A DNA stretch of 64,000 nt from Diploscapter coronatus (taxonomy: Eukaryota > Nematoda > Chromadorea > Rhabditida > Rhabditidae): assembly GCA_964036155.1 (NCBI GenBank), contig OZ038423.1:22149249-22213248 (forward strand). The letters run 5' to 3'. Below, one piece after another: positions 12,528-26,046 of this stretch. Position 1 is the stretch's first letter, and every line of letters starts with the position of its first letter. Under the pieces are notes generated by a model. The model did no database searches and was not told the origin of the DNA. It saw nothing but the letters and a program-made list of their open reading frames with translations. The translations under genes and the position numbers were made by a program.

Positions 12528-15500
12528 ATGGACGACGTGAACTTGCTGGACGACAGCCCCTTGCTGCCTCGCCTGCCGCCACCTCCCAGAGCCGCTAGTC
12601 TACCGCCACAGCAACAGGACAATCGGGTGCTGGCAGGTACAATTTTCCCACCATTTTCTTATCCAACATTAAAAAAATGGTAAAAATGTTTGAAATAATT
12701 CGCTAATAATCTGTTGGAAAAGTTCCTTCGTAGTCTTCCTTTAGAGAATACAGGAAAACGAGTGAAAATTTGCTATACAAGTTTATTCGTTCGAAAAAAT
12801 TTGTTTTTTTTAACTTCTTACATTTTCTAAAACTTTCCAATTCCAGGAAATGCCTCGTCCACAGCGTCCTACACGAGTCTGCCATCGAGTTCGAACGACC
12901 GAACGAGCAGCGACGACAGAATGAAATACGAGGCCATCGTCGAAATCAAGTAGGTTTCTGGAATCCTCGAAATTCTAGAAAATTTTAATGCTCCAATGCT
13001 TGTACACTGAATTTTGAATTTACTGAAAATATTGCTAACGCTCTTCTAGTCAATTGGTCAAACTTGTGAAATTTTCATCAGTCTTACCACTGAGTTGCTC
13101 AAAACTCGTGCAAAATTACTATAGAAATCGTGGAACTTACAAAAATGATGAATATTGAGTTTATTTTTGCAGAGGCATGACGTGTCACGCATGCGTCAAC
13201 AACATCCAAGACCACATTTCGTCAAAACCGGGCATTTACTCGATTTTCGTTTCGCTCGAAGAGGAGCAAGGTTGCTATTTCTATTCCTTTTAATTATGTT
13301 TCAAGAAATAATTTATGAATAGTTCTTTATGAGTTCTCGTTAGGCTACTGCAATTATAAATAAAACTACGAAAGAATTTTTTAACATTATTCCAAATAGG
13401 TTTCACAAAGTTCATTCTCCGATTACTTTGACGCATGCTCGCTAAATTACCTGCATACTAAATCTAATGCCAAACCGAGAGTTTTTGCTATTAAATTGTT
13501 ATAATTTCCCAGATATGTTTCAAAGCATCCATTTCTTAATTTATCTTTCTGAACTAGCGCTAGGTTATTGGTATTCCTAAATTTATTCAAATCAAATTCA
13601 GACATCCAGGAAAGTGACTTTTATGAAAATTGAAAATAAAACCTGCCATTTTCAGGCCGCGTTGTGTACGACCCGCTGCAATGGACGGGCGACAAAATCG
13701 CAGAGGCCATCGACGACATGGGATTCGACGCTAATCTCAAAACTTGTGAGTCGCAATTTTTTATTTAAAATCTTTATCTTATTTATTACCTTGCATTTGC
13801 TCTATCAAAAGTATATTTTTCTCTACAGCTTTACCAAGAATTTGGAAATTAAAAATCATGCGCAAGATTTGACTTCTAAATTATAGTGCGACCACTAGTA
13901 GAGACTTTCCTGAATATTTTCTTTTTTAGTTTTTAGATTGATTCCTGACAAATTAGGTTCTCCGACCAGCCTTAGCACTGTTATTGCTTCTTTTGAAGTA
14001 TTTGCATCTCTTGAAACATGTCCAAATCAATTTTTGGAATCGTTCTGCAGTAGTAATTTTTGTCGATATTCATCGTTCGAAGATCATCGCAAATTTTTGC
14101 CTGTTAATCTCTAAACCTCCTGAAATATTTGAACATCTGAAAGTGAGTTTCCAAAACTCTCCTTTTTCAATAAGTTTATTTGCCAAGCGCTATCACACAA
14201 TCAGAGTATTCCTTTACCTTTCGGTTTCTAGCTTTTAGAAATATATCTAATTCGAACTTTAAATTAAGAAAAAACTAAAATTGTAAACCATTTAGTTAGT
14301 AGTTAGTCTCTTGTGCTGTTACGTAGTGTCCAGTCTCTTTGTGCCTTATCATCGCTCTATCGCTGCATTTGTCGTTTCCAAACTGCCTGCGGCCTATTTC
14401 TATCCCTTTAAAAATGGAACCAACCGTGCTTATTTCTTCGGCCGATCACTTGCAGAAACGCAGAAACAGTCCGACTTTGCACGCATCAATCATGAGAACT
14501 TTAGAGTATTTTGAATTTTACATGTAGGAGCCTTGATTTTGGTGTTTTCTCAAGAAATTTTATTTGTATTCCGGCTATGTTTCGAAAACTATGTTCTAAG
14601 ATTTGATTAGGAGCTTTCCCCTAAAAAGTTATGATAAGTTTGAAAAATTCAGGCGGCCAAAAATAATCAACATTCGTTTCCTGCCCGATTTTTTTGCATT
14701 ACTATGAAACAAATTTTTTATACTAACGCTATGACTTTGTCTAATCACATTTCCTTAGACTTTGAAACATACCATTTCTATTTCCACACATTCAAAATGG
14801 AAAACTCGTTCGAAATAGTCTTGTTTTCTTTTCAATGAGAACTAACAAAATGCAAATAATGCCGTTATTTTATCCTGAAAAGCGACAATTTATCGATCTT
14901 ATCATTGCTTTTCTTTTGTTCTATAGGCGTTTCGAAATTTTCGTTTACTTTTCTAAACATTCGCTAAAAATACACAGGAACTGTCAATTTTGACTCGTTC
15001 AAGAGCTACTTTTACTTATTTCTAATGTCATATTTTAACTCCATGCTAATTTTCTTGAATAGCGTGCAAATTTACATGTGTTAATTTCGAGTGCCATTGT
15101 GGGTTCAGCTTGAAATAGTAAAACGACATTTAAAATGGGCGTTACCACACTTGGCCTCTGCCTATTTTTAATCAGCTTTTAACTATAAAACCTTTGAAAT
15201 CATAGTCTTGTTATTTGTTGAATTTTGTTCAAATTTTATCGAATTTTTAAATTTCTGATTTCAGCCTATCCAGCGCCGAAGTCTCCAGTCAAGTTCAGCA
15301 CAGATTCTTCACCGAGTCAGGTAGTTTTTCTCGATTTTTTAAAAGATAAAATTTCACTGATAAATAATAGTTTGATAAAGATTGGTTCTATAGAAAGTTA
15401 TAAGATATGAAAGGCAGATGATCCAAGAATTTTTGGACGAATTCTAAGAAAAGGATATGCGATTTTTCTGCCTCGTAAAAATGAGAAAAAAACGCTAATT

Positions 15501-18500
15501 TGCAGAAAACGGTTCGATTGAAGTCGGGCGGAATGGAAGAAGCGGTGGTGTCGATCGAGGGCATGACGTGCCACGCGTGCGTCAACAACATTCAGGACAA
15601 CATCGGAGCGAAGCAGGGCATTGTCAGCATCAAAGTCGATCTGCAGCAAAAGAAAGGTTGGACATTTTAAATCCTAGCTGTTTTAGAATACGTTTCATAT
15701 AACAGCTAGTAACTAAAAATAAATTCTTGTTGAAGTATCTGAGCGTTCTTTGATTTTTCGATTTATTTCGGATATGTTATAGGAACATTAACATTAATCA
15801 GACTTTTCTCATAATTTAATGTCATCAGGCCTCTCAAAAGGGAATGATAATTTTAGGTTGGGTGAAGTATAACACGAGTGAATGGACAGGCGAGAAAGTG
15901 GCCGAAGCGATTGATGACATGGGATTCGACGTCAAGTTGATCAGTGTTAACGGTGAGAGTTGTCTTTTTTTTAAGATTCTTTTTCCATTATTCACTTATG
16001 CTTCAATCTGATAAGTAGACTTGCAATAGTTGAATTGAATTTCTACCAACGGAAAATTCAGATCTTGTTATATTCTAATTTAAAATTTACTCCACTTTTT
16101 GCGTTTCTGAAAGCAAGCTATCACTTGACTGATTTAATTGCGCTCCTATCCTGCTTAATAAGTGAAGCAACTAAAAGACTATTTGTTCTACTATTGTAAT
16201 TTTATTTTAAAAAAATTCAGATATCAACGACACAGAATCGGTGATGTCAGATAAATCGACGAAGTCCAACGGCACGACCCACTCGAGGACGTCGAATTTG
16301 AAGAACGGAAAGCCGAAAACCGCGGAGAAAGTCCAGCTGCAAGTCAACGGAGTCAAGTACAGCAAAGGGGTTGGCCACTTTTTTGAATTTTTATTTTTAT
16401 TCGAAAATTATTCACTTCTTCAAATTTTTGAAAAAAAACAGACATTCGAATGAAATTAAGTGATTTTTAATTCATACTTGAATCGGAGGATTTGCTGTGT
16501 ATCAGAGTAGATATTGCAAATTTATATATATTTAAAGTCGCATTACTTTCGAATCTGTAGCCATTGGATTTATCAGCCCGAATTTTCGTTGAATCTCTGA
16601 AACACATAGATACTCTCAATTCATTACATAGGGGGTTCTGTATCTCGCTAATAATGTCGTTGCGCCAAGAAATGACTTCAGATTAACACACTCGATTACC
16701 CCTAAATATGTGCTCTATGTGGCCCAACTCGCTAGCATCCAGAATTTGCAAATATACCGAAAACACTAATGAAAGATTGTGAAACTTATCAAATTAGGCA
16801 ATAACTATCAGGACGCATAGTTAGGGATAAACCATAAAATGGAAGCATTGTAAAATAATCTAGAAAAGCTCTAACATTCCGAAATTTATGTTGCCATCAA
16901 AAGTATTCGACTTATTTTTTGTTTTCAGGTGGACAATCTCGAGAAATGCGTGGTGTCGATCGAGGGCATGACGTGCGCCTCGTGCGTTCAGTATATCGAA
17001 AGGAATCTGTCCAAAGTCGAAGGTTGGAATTTATCTTCTTTTGGATAATTCTACTATCGAATAAAGTTTCTAGTGTGACTCTTCTAGATAGTGTCAATAA
17101 TATATTAAAAAAAGAAAACTGACCGAAATGCTTCTGATATGCTTGAACTTTTGCGAAAAGGCTATTTTAGCATGGATTTCTCAGTGCAGATCCTGCTCTC
17201 TCAGATACTTTAGTCTATAAATCACTAGTAGCGAATATTTTGATGCAAACCTGCAATAAATTGGATTATCCTCGAATTTTTCAGGCGTCCAATCTGTGGT
17301 TGTTGCTCTGATCGCAGCCCAGGGCGAGATTAACTTCGACTCCTCGCTGCTGAGCGTCGACCGCATCCTCGACGAAATCGCTTCACTCGGCTACAAGGCC
17401 ACTCTCCTCGATTCCAACTACAACAGGGACAATCACATTCAGTTCTTGGTAAGGCTTTTTCAATAGCGACAGTATTACATTGACTTTCGTCAATTTGCTT
17501 TATTTTCCGAGAATTTCTAAACTTTAAAATTGAATTGCTAGGGGGTAGTACTTTTGAGTGGTATCCAAATAAATTTTCCTCCAAATGAGAAATCTTTGAG
17601 AGCTGTCAACAAGTTTGAAAATAAGATGTTTTCAGATCGGCGGCCTGAATTCCGAGACGGACGTGACGCGGGTCGAGTCGCATCTGATTGCGAGGAAAGG
17701 AGTGGACTCGTGCCACGTGTCCCTCGCCACGTCCATCGCCAATGTCGAATTCTCGCCCAGCCTCATCGGCCCGAGGGACGTCATTCAGATCATCGAGGTC
17801 ATTTTTAGATTTATTAACTAAACTATTGACTGCGAAATTAATGTTGATTCTATGTGAATATTTTGAAACTTATTGGCAAAATTACTCAATATCAAAACAA
17901 AGCCTATCGAAAGTATACAAAGTTCGATTGTATTTCCTAGTAAAATTGGAACATATATAAAAACTCAATAGCTGTAATAAATGTTCAGATGATGATATAA
18001 GAATTTTAGGGCCTCGGCTACACGGCAGAGTTGGCGAGTCGAGATGATCAAATGAGACGATTGGATCACACGGAGGAAGTGAAAAAGTAATCCTTCAACG
18101 TAAAATTACAAGAAAAAGTTCATTTCCGTGAACTAAGCATTTTGAGAAAAGATTTAGAGATGGAAGTAGAGAAATCGCGATTTTTACAGAAAAATGGCAT
18201 TTCGAAATATTAAATTAAGGTGGCGCACCACGTTCATGATCTCGCTTCTGTGTGGCGTGCCAGTGATGCTGATCATGATCATCTTCCACTGGATCCTCCA
18301 CACCCCAATGCACCCCGAGAGACAGACTCCCGTCTTCACGCCGGCACTCTCGCTCGACAACTTCCTGCTCTTCCTCCTCTGCACTCCCGTTCAGGTAGGT
18401 TTCAGAAACGCGTAAATATTCAACTATTATTCGATCAACAAAAATTACATTTTCAAAATGTAATGCGAAATTTTACCTGTTGAATTATAACTCAAGGACT

Positions 18501-21500
18501 AACGATAATTTGGCAAAATTGATCGTCTCTTTGTTTTTGCTCATATTAGATTGGATATGTTTCACAAAAAGGTTAAAATCAATATGATTTTAGCAGAACC
18601 GCTTATTTTAGCTATACTGGAATTAAATTTCAGAAAATCTATTTTTCTAAGAATCAATGAATTTAAAAGTTGTAATTTTAGGTGTTCGGTGGTCGTCAAT
18701 TCTACATGGCTGCATATAAGGCGTTGAAGCACGGCACAGCAAACATGGACGTTCTCATCGTCTTGGCCACTTCGATTGCATACGCATATTCCATCATCGT
18801 TCTCCTCGCTGCTATTTTTCTCAGGTCTGGAAAAACTCCAGATTTGTACCGATTTTTTTCAGGTGGAGCTCGAGTCCGATGACGTTTTTCGACGTTCCAC
18901 CCATGCTGATCGTCTTCATCGCGTTGGGCAGAATGTTGGAGAATAAAGCGAAGGCAAATTCTAGAATCTATCATTTTTGCAAAATTAGTAAAAATTAAGA
19001 AAAACCAAGTCTAGTATTTTTATTTAAAAAATAGTTTTTTTTAGGAAAAAAACGAGAAATTCGATTCGTTTTATTTTAGGGTAAAACCTCCGAAGCTCTG
19101 AGTCGATTGATGTCTCTGCAAGCGAAAGAAGCCACCCTCGTGACGATGGAAGACGGCCGAATCACCAGCGAAAAGGGCATCAACATTGAATTGGTAGGCA
19201 GTTTGATTCTGTTACTCGCTTTCTAGTTTCGATACTTCGATAGTTGAAGTTCGTATTTTTGAAGGGTTTGGAATAGTGTATGTTTCAAATTTTCCTTATC
19301 CGGTCTTACAAAATGACCGGTTAATTCAAATAACACTTTATTTGGTATCTAACAAAAAACAAAGAAAAATGGTATCTAAAAGCAGTAGTTTTAGTAATGC
19401 AGTAATATGTAACGAATATAGGACGAATTATGATTGAGGCTAATTTTTCTTTCTTACTATTTCATACAGTTCTATTTTTCCAAATTGCTAAAATATTTAA
19501 TTTAGGTGCAGAAGGATGACCTAATCAAAGTGATCCCTGGCGCGAAAGTGCCTGTGGACGGAATCGTCATCGACGGGAAAAGCAGCGCGGACGAGTCCTT
19601 CATCACTGGCGAGTCCATGCCTGTCGTCAAGAAGCAAGGTCGGCTCATTTTGTTGATTTTTTAAACATGTTTCGAATTTTCATAAAATAACGGAAGTTTC
19701 CTATCTTCGATAGTCTATCAAGTTCTCTATTAGAAGTAACAAAGGTTAATAATAGAAACTTTGTAGTTTAAAATGTTTTCTTAGAACTTGTGAAAATTAT
19801 CAAATTAGCTTTGAATTTGTATTATTTTACTTTGCATTACCATACACACAGATCATTAATTTCTTAATCTGAAAGTTGCTTTACGATATTTGTGAAACTT
19901 ATCTCTTCCAGGAAGTACGGTGATCGGCGGCTCAGTCAACCAAAAGGGGTTATTGATCGTGAAGGCGACCCATGTCGGCAACGACTCGACACTCGCTCAG
20001 ATCGTCAGACTCGTCGAGGAGGCACAGACCAGCAAGGTACTATTTTTCCTAAGCTTTTGTTTATTGATTCAACTATTAAAAATTTTCATCAATTGAAAGA
20101 AATACAGTTTAAATTTTAGGAAAAAAATGTCTTGAATATTTTGCGATGTGTTTCAAGATCCAGTAAATGCTATTGAAATTTAGGATATTAGTTGATACAA
20201 AAGTAACCCAACCAACTTTAGGCTCCAATTCAACAATTAGCCGACAGAATCGCGGGCTATTTCGTGCCGGCTGTCGTCATTTTGTCCCTGCTCACACTCA
20301 TCGGGTGGACCATAGTTGGATACTATACGACGGATAGCCAGATGGTAGGATTTTGAGGATCTTTCCGTAGAGTTCAATTATCATAACGCAACAGTTTGAA
20401 AGATTATCATACAGTTTTGAAACGTATTTAATAAAAAGTGATTATTGTTATTTTAGACGCCCCTGCTGCGTTTCGAAACCGTCATCAAAGTCTCTATGGA
20501 AGCCGCTATTACAGTGCTGGCTATCGCTTGTCCTTGCAGGTTAGTTTTGATCCGATTGTTTTCTTGAAATTCGAAAATAACGGGGGCATTTCTTGAAAAT
20601 GAAGTACTTGCTATCCAAATTTGACTTTTTCTTTTCTACTTTTTTCCTTCAATACATTATCTCTTTCAGTCTTGGCCTGGCCACGCCCACCGCTGTTATG
20701 GTCGGCACGGGAGTCGGTGCGACCAACGGAATCCTCATCAAAGGAGGCGAGCCACTCGAGAGAATTCATAAGGTAGGGGTTTTTTTTAAGAATTTTCCTA
20801 ATAGGTTCGAATTTGAAAATATCCGGAAAGTCGAAAAATCAACAGGACATGTATGTTCTGAAAGATTTATGGTCTTCATTTTTCTCCCACTTTCAATCAT
20901 TCCATCATATGTTTAGGCGAATTTGGAAATAACTTATAAAATATCTGTTCGCTTCAAACAAGCTATAAATTGTGATCAAAATATTTCCTCATTCCAACCA
21001 AATCTGAATGGCGCTATCGTAATCAGCTCTAAAGTAATGAGCACTTCGAATGATTCAAATTCGACTTCTTTCAGGCGACCACGATCGTGTTCGACAAGAC
21101 GGGCACGATCACCGAGGGCCGTCCCCGAGTAGTCGCCTTGCACTGCAATCGATCGCCCGTCGTGCTGCCTCTGCGGACAATCGCCCTCGTCTGCGGATCG
21201 ACCGAGTCCGCTTCCGAACACCCAATTGGATCCGCAGTCACGCAGTTCGCTAGAGAGGTGAGGGCAACTTTCTGTTATTTATGAGAATTCGCACATGAAA
21301 TTGGCGTATTCCCCATAATTAAGCAAATTAGGTATCTTTTTGAAATTTGCTTATGATTAGAAACGACTTATTTACTAATTTTTCGGAGGAATTTCTTCTT
21401 GATACCAATCACTCTCACGTACAAATTACCTTATTTCTCAAATAACCCATTTTTAATTACTTTCGAAACTTATATTAGAAATTGCAGAAAAAATAAAAGG

Positions 21501-24500
21501 TAAATTTTTAATTTCAGGTGCTGGGTTCATCCGACTGGGCAGCGGTATCGCGATTTCACGTGGCTGCTGGGCATGGGGTTTCCTGCAGATTGGATGGGCT
21601 GAAGCGAGTCACTAATATGTCAGATTTTAAAAAAAATTTATTCCAGATATTTTCTTGAGTGAAAGTGTTTTTTTGCCATTAGTAAAATATCACTAGATGG
21701 GAAATTGATCATTAATTTTAGGATATTTTGAAGCTTATTTTTAATTTTCCATTGCTGAAATACGATCTATTATTGGGTGAGGGGAAATAGTGGAAGGCTT
21801 CTATATATTTTAAGAAATATTATTTCGCACTCTAACAAATCTTATTCTTTAGAGAAAGTAAGAGAAATGAAAATAGGAAGCGAAAATAAAAGAGAAGGCT
21901 GTTCTATTTTTCCTTGCTTACAGTAAAAGAATAAACGCAGGATACTACAAAAGATAATGTTTATAAGATCGTAACTCTTGAATTTTTCAGGATTACAAAC
22001 GATTCTCGAACGATTCTGAGCCTAGGCGCTGGAGAGGAAATCACCATTCCCGGCACTGAGATCAAACTCCATCAACTCGCCACTATGGATGGTATGTTTC
22101 CCTCAAAATTGTGTTTATTTGGTATAATGATCATCAGCTAATCACTTTTCAAGATTTTCCATGAAGTATCATGAATTTTTGAAACCTATGAAATTCGAAT
22201 AGTAAATTGCGAAATTTGAAATTGCTATGTATTCGAAACAAAAGACGATATTTTTCTAAGCAGGGTCGTTGAATAGGATCTGATTGTTTTCTTGATACAA
22301 TTCCTGATCAAATCGCTAATTATCTGATCCTCGAATAGTTCTATTTGAAATTTCAGCGCCCCGTTCCGGAGGCAGTTTGGATTCGGTCGAGGTGGTGATC
22401 GGCTCTGAGCGGATGATGGCAAAACTGTCGATCGAAATCGACGACAAAACGCGAATGCAGATGCACGAAGAGCAGCTTAATGGAAGGATCGCTGTGCTTT
22501 GCGCCATCAATCGTGAGTTTTTTTTTCATTTCGGCTACGAGTATTTCCGTTCCAAAGATTTGAAGTAATCACTAATGTGAAGAATGTACTCACGCGTGGA
22601 GGAAAATACTCGCAACCTTCATTTTTCTTCAAACTTTATTAAAATTAACCAATTGTATGTTTTATCAATTGACTAGAATGACTAAGAGCATTTTGATTCT
22701 TGGTACTTTCGACTGATTAACTTATCATGTTTTAAAAATAGCAGCCTACTTTTGAAAATGTGCATAATAAGTTTCGGAAAACTCATTCATCTCTGTCCAT
22801 AAAATATGTTTATTCCAGGTGAAATCGTGTGCGTGATTTGCATCGCGGATCAGGTGAAAAAAGAGGCAGCGATGGCTGTTTGGGCTCTGAGGGAAATGGG
22901 GATGAGAATCGTCCTGCTCACTGGAGACAACGCTAAAACTGCGGAGAGCACTGCCAAATGGGTAAGGATTTTTTGTTTTCTTTTCGACTTTTTATGTGTG
23001 AAAATTAATTCGTACATTTCTGAAGTCCGAATGCTGAAAATAATGACGATTAGTCTATTACCGACTTTTGTTTGTATTTTACATTTTGTCTCATTTCATG
23101 AAATACCCTCAAAAATAATGCTTCAGATTTGGGATTAGGAAATTTTGATGAAACTTATTAATTCCAGGTCGGAATTGACGAAGTGTTTGCTGAAGTACTG
23201 CCCAATCAGAAACAGGAAAAGATTAAACAGTTGCAGGTAAATAAGTCTACTATTTCTAAAGAAAGATTTCCATAAGACACACGTTATTTGGGTGCTAGCT
23301 CATTTGTTGACGAACCTTGTTCTTACAAATAACGTCTCATAAGTTTCAAAGTAATGAGAAATTTGACACGAATAAAAAATTAGTCTTTTTGATAACTGAT
23401 TTATAAAGATGGACCAGAATACATTGAATAAAAGATGATTTTTAACTACTCTATTTCCAGAATGCTGGAGAAAAAGTAGCGATGGTGGGTGATGGAGTGA
23501 ATGACAGTCCAGCCCTCGCATCGGCGGATGTCGGAATCGCCATTGCTGCAGGCAGCGACGTCGCCATCGAGAGTGCCGGCATCGTGCTCGTTAGGGTAAG
23601 TTCTTTTTCTGCAGTCATCTTTCTCCTAGTCATTTGTTTCAAATAACATCATAAAGTATAAAATTCTCAATGATTTGTTTAAATTTTCCCTACCTACATA
23701 AGATTATTTTCTAAGAATACGTTCAGACTTTGTTCGTCCTACTGCGAATACTGCGAAATAGAATTTTTCGAGGAAAGAGTCGAAAAATTATTCGCACTTT
23801 AGGCTCTTTCCTCAAACAATGCTATTTCACAATATTCGCACTAAGACGAACAAAGTCTGAACGCGCGCCCTAAATCAAGTTTTAAGTGAGGTAAAATTTT
23901 TGGTTTTCTCAAAGAAGGATTTTTTGTTCTTCAGAACGATCTAATCGACGTTGTGGCAGCGATCAAACTGTCAAAAGCGACGACCCGACGAATTCGCTAC
24001 AATTTCCTCTTCGCCATCATCTACAACGTTCTAGGCATTCCGATTGCGGCTGGTAGGATTTTTCAAAGTACTTTATTCTTTGCTCAGAAAAGTTTCTCCG
24101 ATTGGGAAATTTTTTTCTCTGAGCATTCGAAAAGCGTTGATTCATACAAAATGAATCAAAGTTTCGGATTTTTGAAAACTCACCGAGTTCACTTTATCTC
24201 TAGTTTTAGAGTTCGCCCAATTTTATGATCAGATAGTCTTGAAAAGAAGAAAAGTAGATCAACTTTACAAGACATAACGGAAATTTCACTTTTACATTTT
24301 CTTTGATTGCAGGAATTTTCCGCCCAATCGGTCTGGTCCTGCAGCCTTGGATGGCGGCCGCAGCCATGGCGATGAGCAGTGTCTCCGTCGTGACGTCTTC
24401 ACTTCTCCTTAGGAGATTCAAGTAATTTTTAGCAGAATCTTTTATTCCTAATTTTCGATAGTTTTGAGTTTTAATAATGAAAATGAAAAGGAAATTATTC

Positions 24501-26046
24501 ATATAAGATTCAGCAATTGTGATCAGAAAAAAGTAATAATCGACTAGATTTCATTTCCGAATTATCAAATTTCTTTTATTAAAAAGATACGAGAAATTCT
24601 TGCAAATCATCAAATCTAAATACATTTCACGAAAATTTAAACCAGATGATATTTTGTGAAAAACTTGTTTTCAGAAAACCGACATTCGGAACCCTGTACT
24701 GCGCCAGATTTAAGGAGTACGAAGCCATGCTCTCCAGGGGAGAATTCAGGGTTAGTTATTTGAAAAATTGCCTTCTTTCAGATTTTTAGAAAATGCGATT
24801 TAGAAAGTTATGCCAAATAGAAAGGTAAATGAAATGGATATGTTTCAAACAATGTCTAAATTCATATTCAAAACTTCCTCTTCGTTAATTCACTAATGTT
24901 TATGATAGATAGTAAAAACGCTTAGACTGCAACATAGTATTTAGACTCGATGTTAGAGTTTTAAGAAAAAAAATCGTTGTCATATGTTTCAGCTTAGATA
25001 TTATTCAACGAATTTGTCAAACTAATATTTGATTTATAGGAACAAAAATCATCCATAATTAAAAACTCGAATTTTAAGAATTAGATTTTATAGAGTTGTA
25101 AATGAAGGCAAAGTATATTGCCTAAAATTCTAGCTGTTCGAGTTTGATCTTTCATAATTTACCTTACAAATTTCCAGGTTTCTGTCCACCGTGGTCTCGA
25201 CGACTCGGGAGTGTTCCGCAGTCGAACCTCCTCTCGGCTCTCAGCCCTATCCTCCAAGCTGGACTCTCTGCTCGGCTCGACAAGCAGCATCGCCAGTGGA
25301 TTCGGACAGAAAAGAAAGTACGCGTTACTCGAGGAGAAAGATGAAGACATTGAGCGGGAAGAGGAGAGGTGAACGTTGCAATTGAAATATATCATTGCTT
25401 TGGAATGATCGAAGATTTGCAAAGTACGTACAAGATTGGGAAGAATTAGTAGTTTTGTGAAAAAGTAACTATCATGGGCTGAAGAATAAACTTCACCAGT
25501 TTTACTACGGTAATTGCAACTCTTCTCTCTATTACAAAGCTTTGATAAGGTGTCGTGCTCGTTTTTCTGCTTTATTTTGGTAATTTTTGGTAAAGGGGTG
25601 CATGAACTAACGGCTAACTTATGTCTCATGAAAGTAATAAGAACATGATGTAGAAGTGGCGCAATTTGCAGAACAGCTATTTCTTTCAATATTCCAATGA
25701 CTACTTATTTTCAATACAAAATACAAATGTGAAATTCATTGTAAGCTAGGCGAAAAATTTAGCTAAGCTTTCTATATTTTTGAAATCCTGCGTGAAATAG
25801 TTTACAAAACATTAATATTCCCACGGAAATTATTAACTGATTTTCAAATAACTTAAAATAATTAAAATATTTCTTTGTTATGTCGGCATGTAACAATTGC
25901 AACATTCACTTACCTCGGGGTAGTAGTGGTGATATAGATATTTTCATTTTCTTTTTTTAATTTTTTCCCTAAAAATAATATCCCCAATTTGTTTCAGATC
26001 AACTAAAGCGACGACGGATAGCGATATGGGTGAGCTGATCGTGTAA
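12528..26046 (+). CDS. cua-1: Copper-transporting P1B-type ATPase (ATP7/CUA-1)
   Basis: ATP7 loads Cu(I) into the secretory pathway and exports excess copper. Thirty-three exons keep phase throughout and give 1289 aa: 12528-12636, 12847-12949, 13173-13270, 13656-13745, 15265-15320, 15506-15656, 15857-15952, 16221-16369, 16929-17022, 17285-17448, 17636-17797, 18010-18086, 18220-18394, 18682-18824, 18863-18953, 19080-19193, 19506-19638, 19912-20036, 20222-20344, 20457-20539, 20670-20772, 21075-21257, 21518-21618, 21991-22091, 22357-22512, 22819-22961, 23168-23236, 23461-23595, 23935-24052, 24313-24421, 24675-24750, 25178-25368 and 25998-26046. Three CxxC metal-binding domains lie at residues 75-78, 174-177 and 300-303. 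A fourth HMA-like fold from 371 lacks CxxC. Catalytic motifs: TGES 658-661, CPC 776-778, DKTGT (D820), SEHP (H862), GDGVND 1074-1079, and MSSVS in the last helix. The exon ending at 18953 uses a GC donor. Confidence 0.97.
23720..23863. repeat. Fold-back MITE in a cua-1 intron
   Basis: A 144-bp palindromic element lies within the intron 23596-23934. The left arm begins CGTTCAGACTTTGTTCGTC and the right arm ends in its complement, GACGAACAAAGTCTGAACG. The arms match for about 40 bp. It has no coding capacity. A flanking target duplication could not be assigned. Confidence 0.75.

Noticed and set aside
25159..25689. 176-codon open frame on the minus strand at the cua-1 3' end
   Set aside because: It is antisense to a confirmed cua-1 coding exon and to its following intron. 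The long frame is a shadow of biased codons on the other strand.
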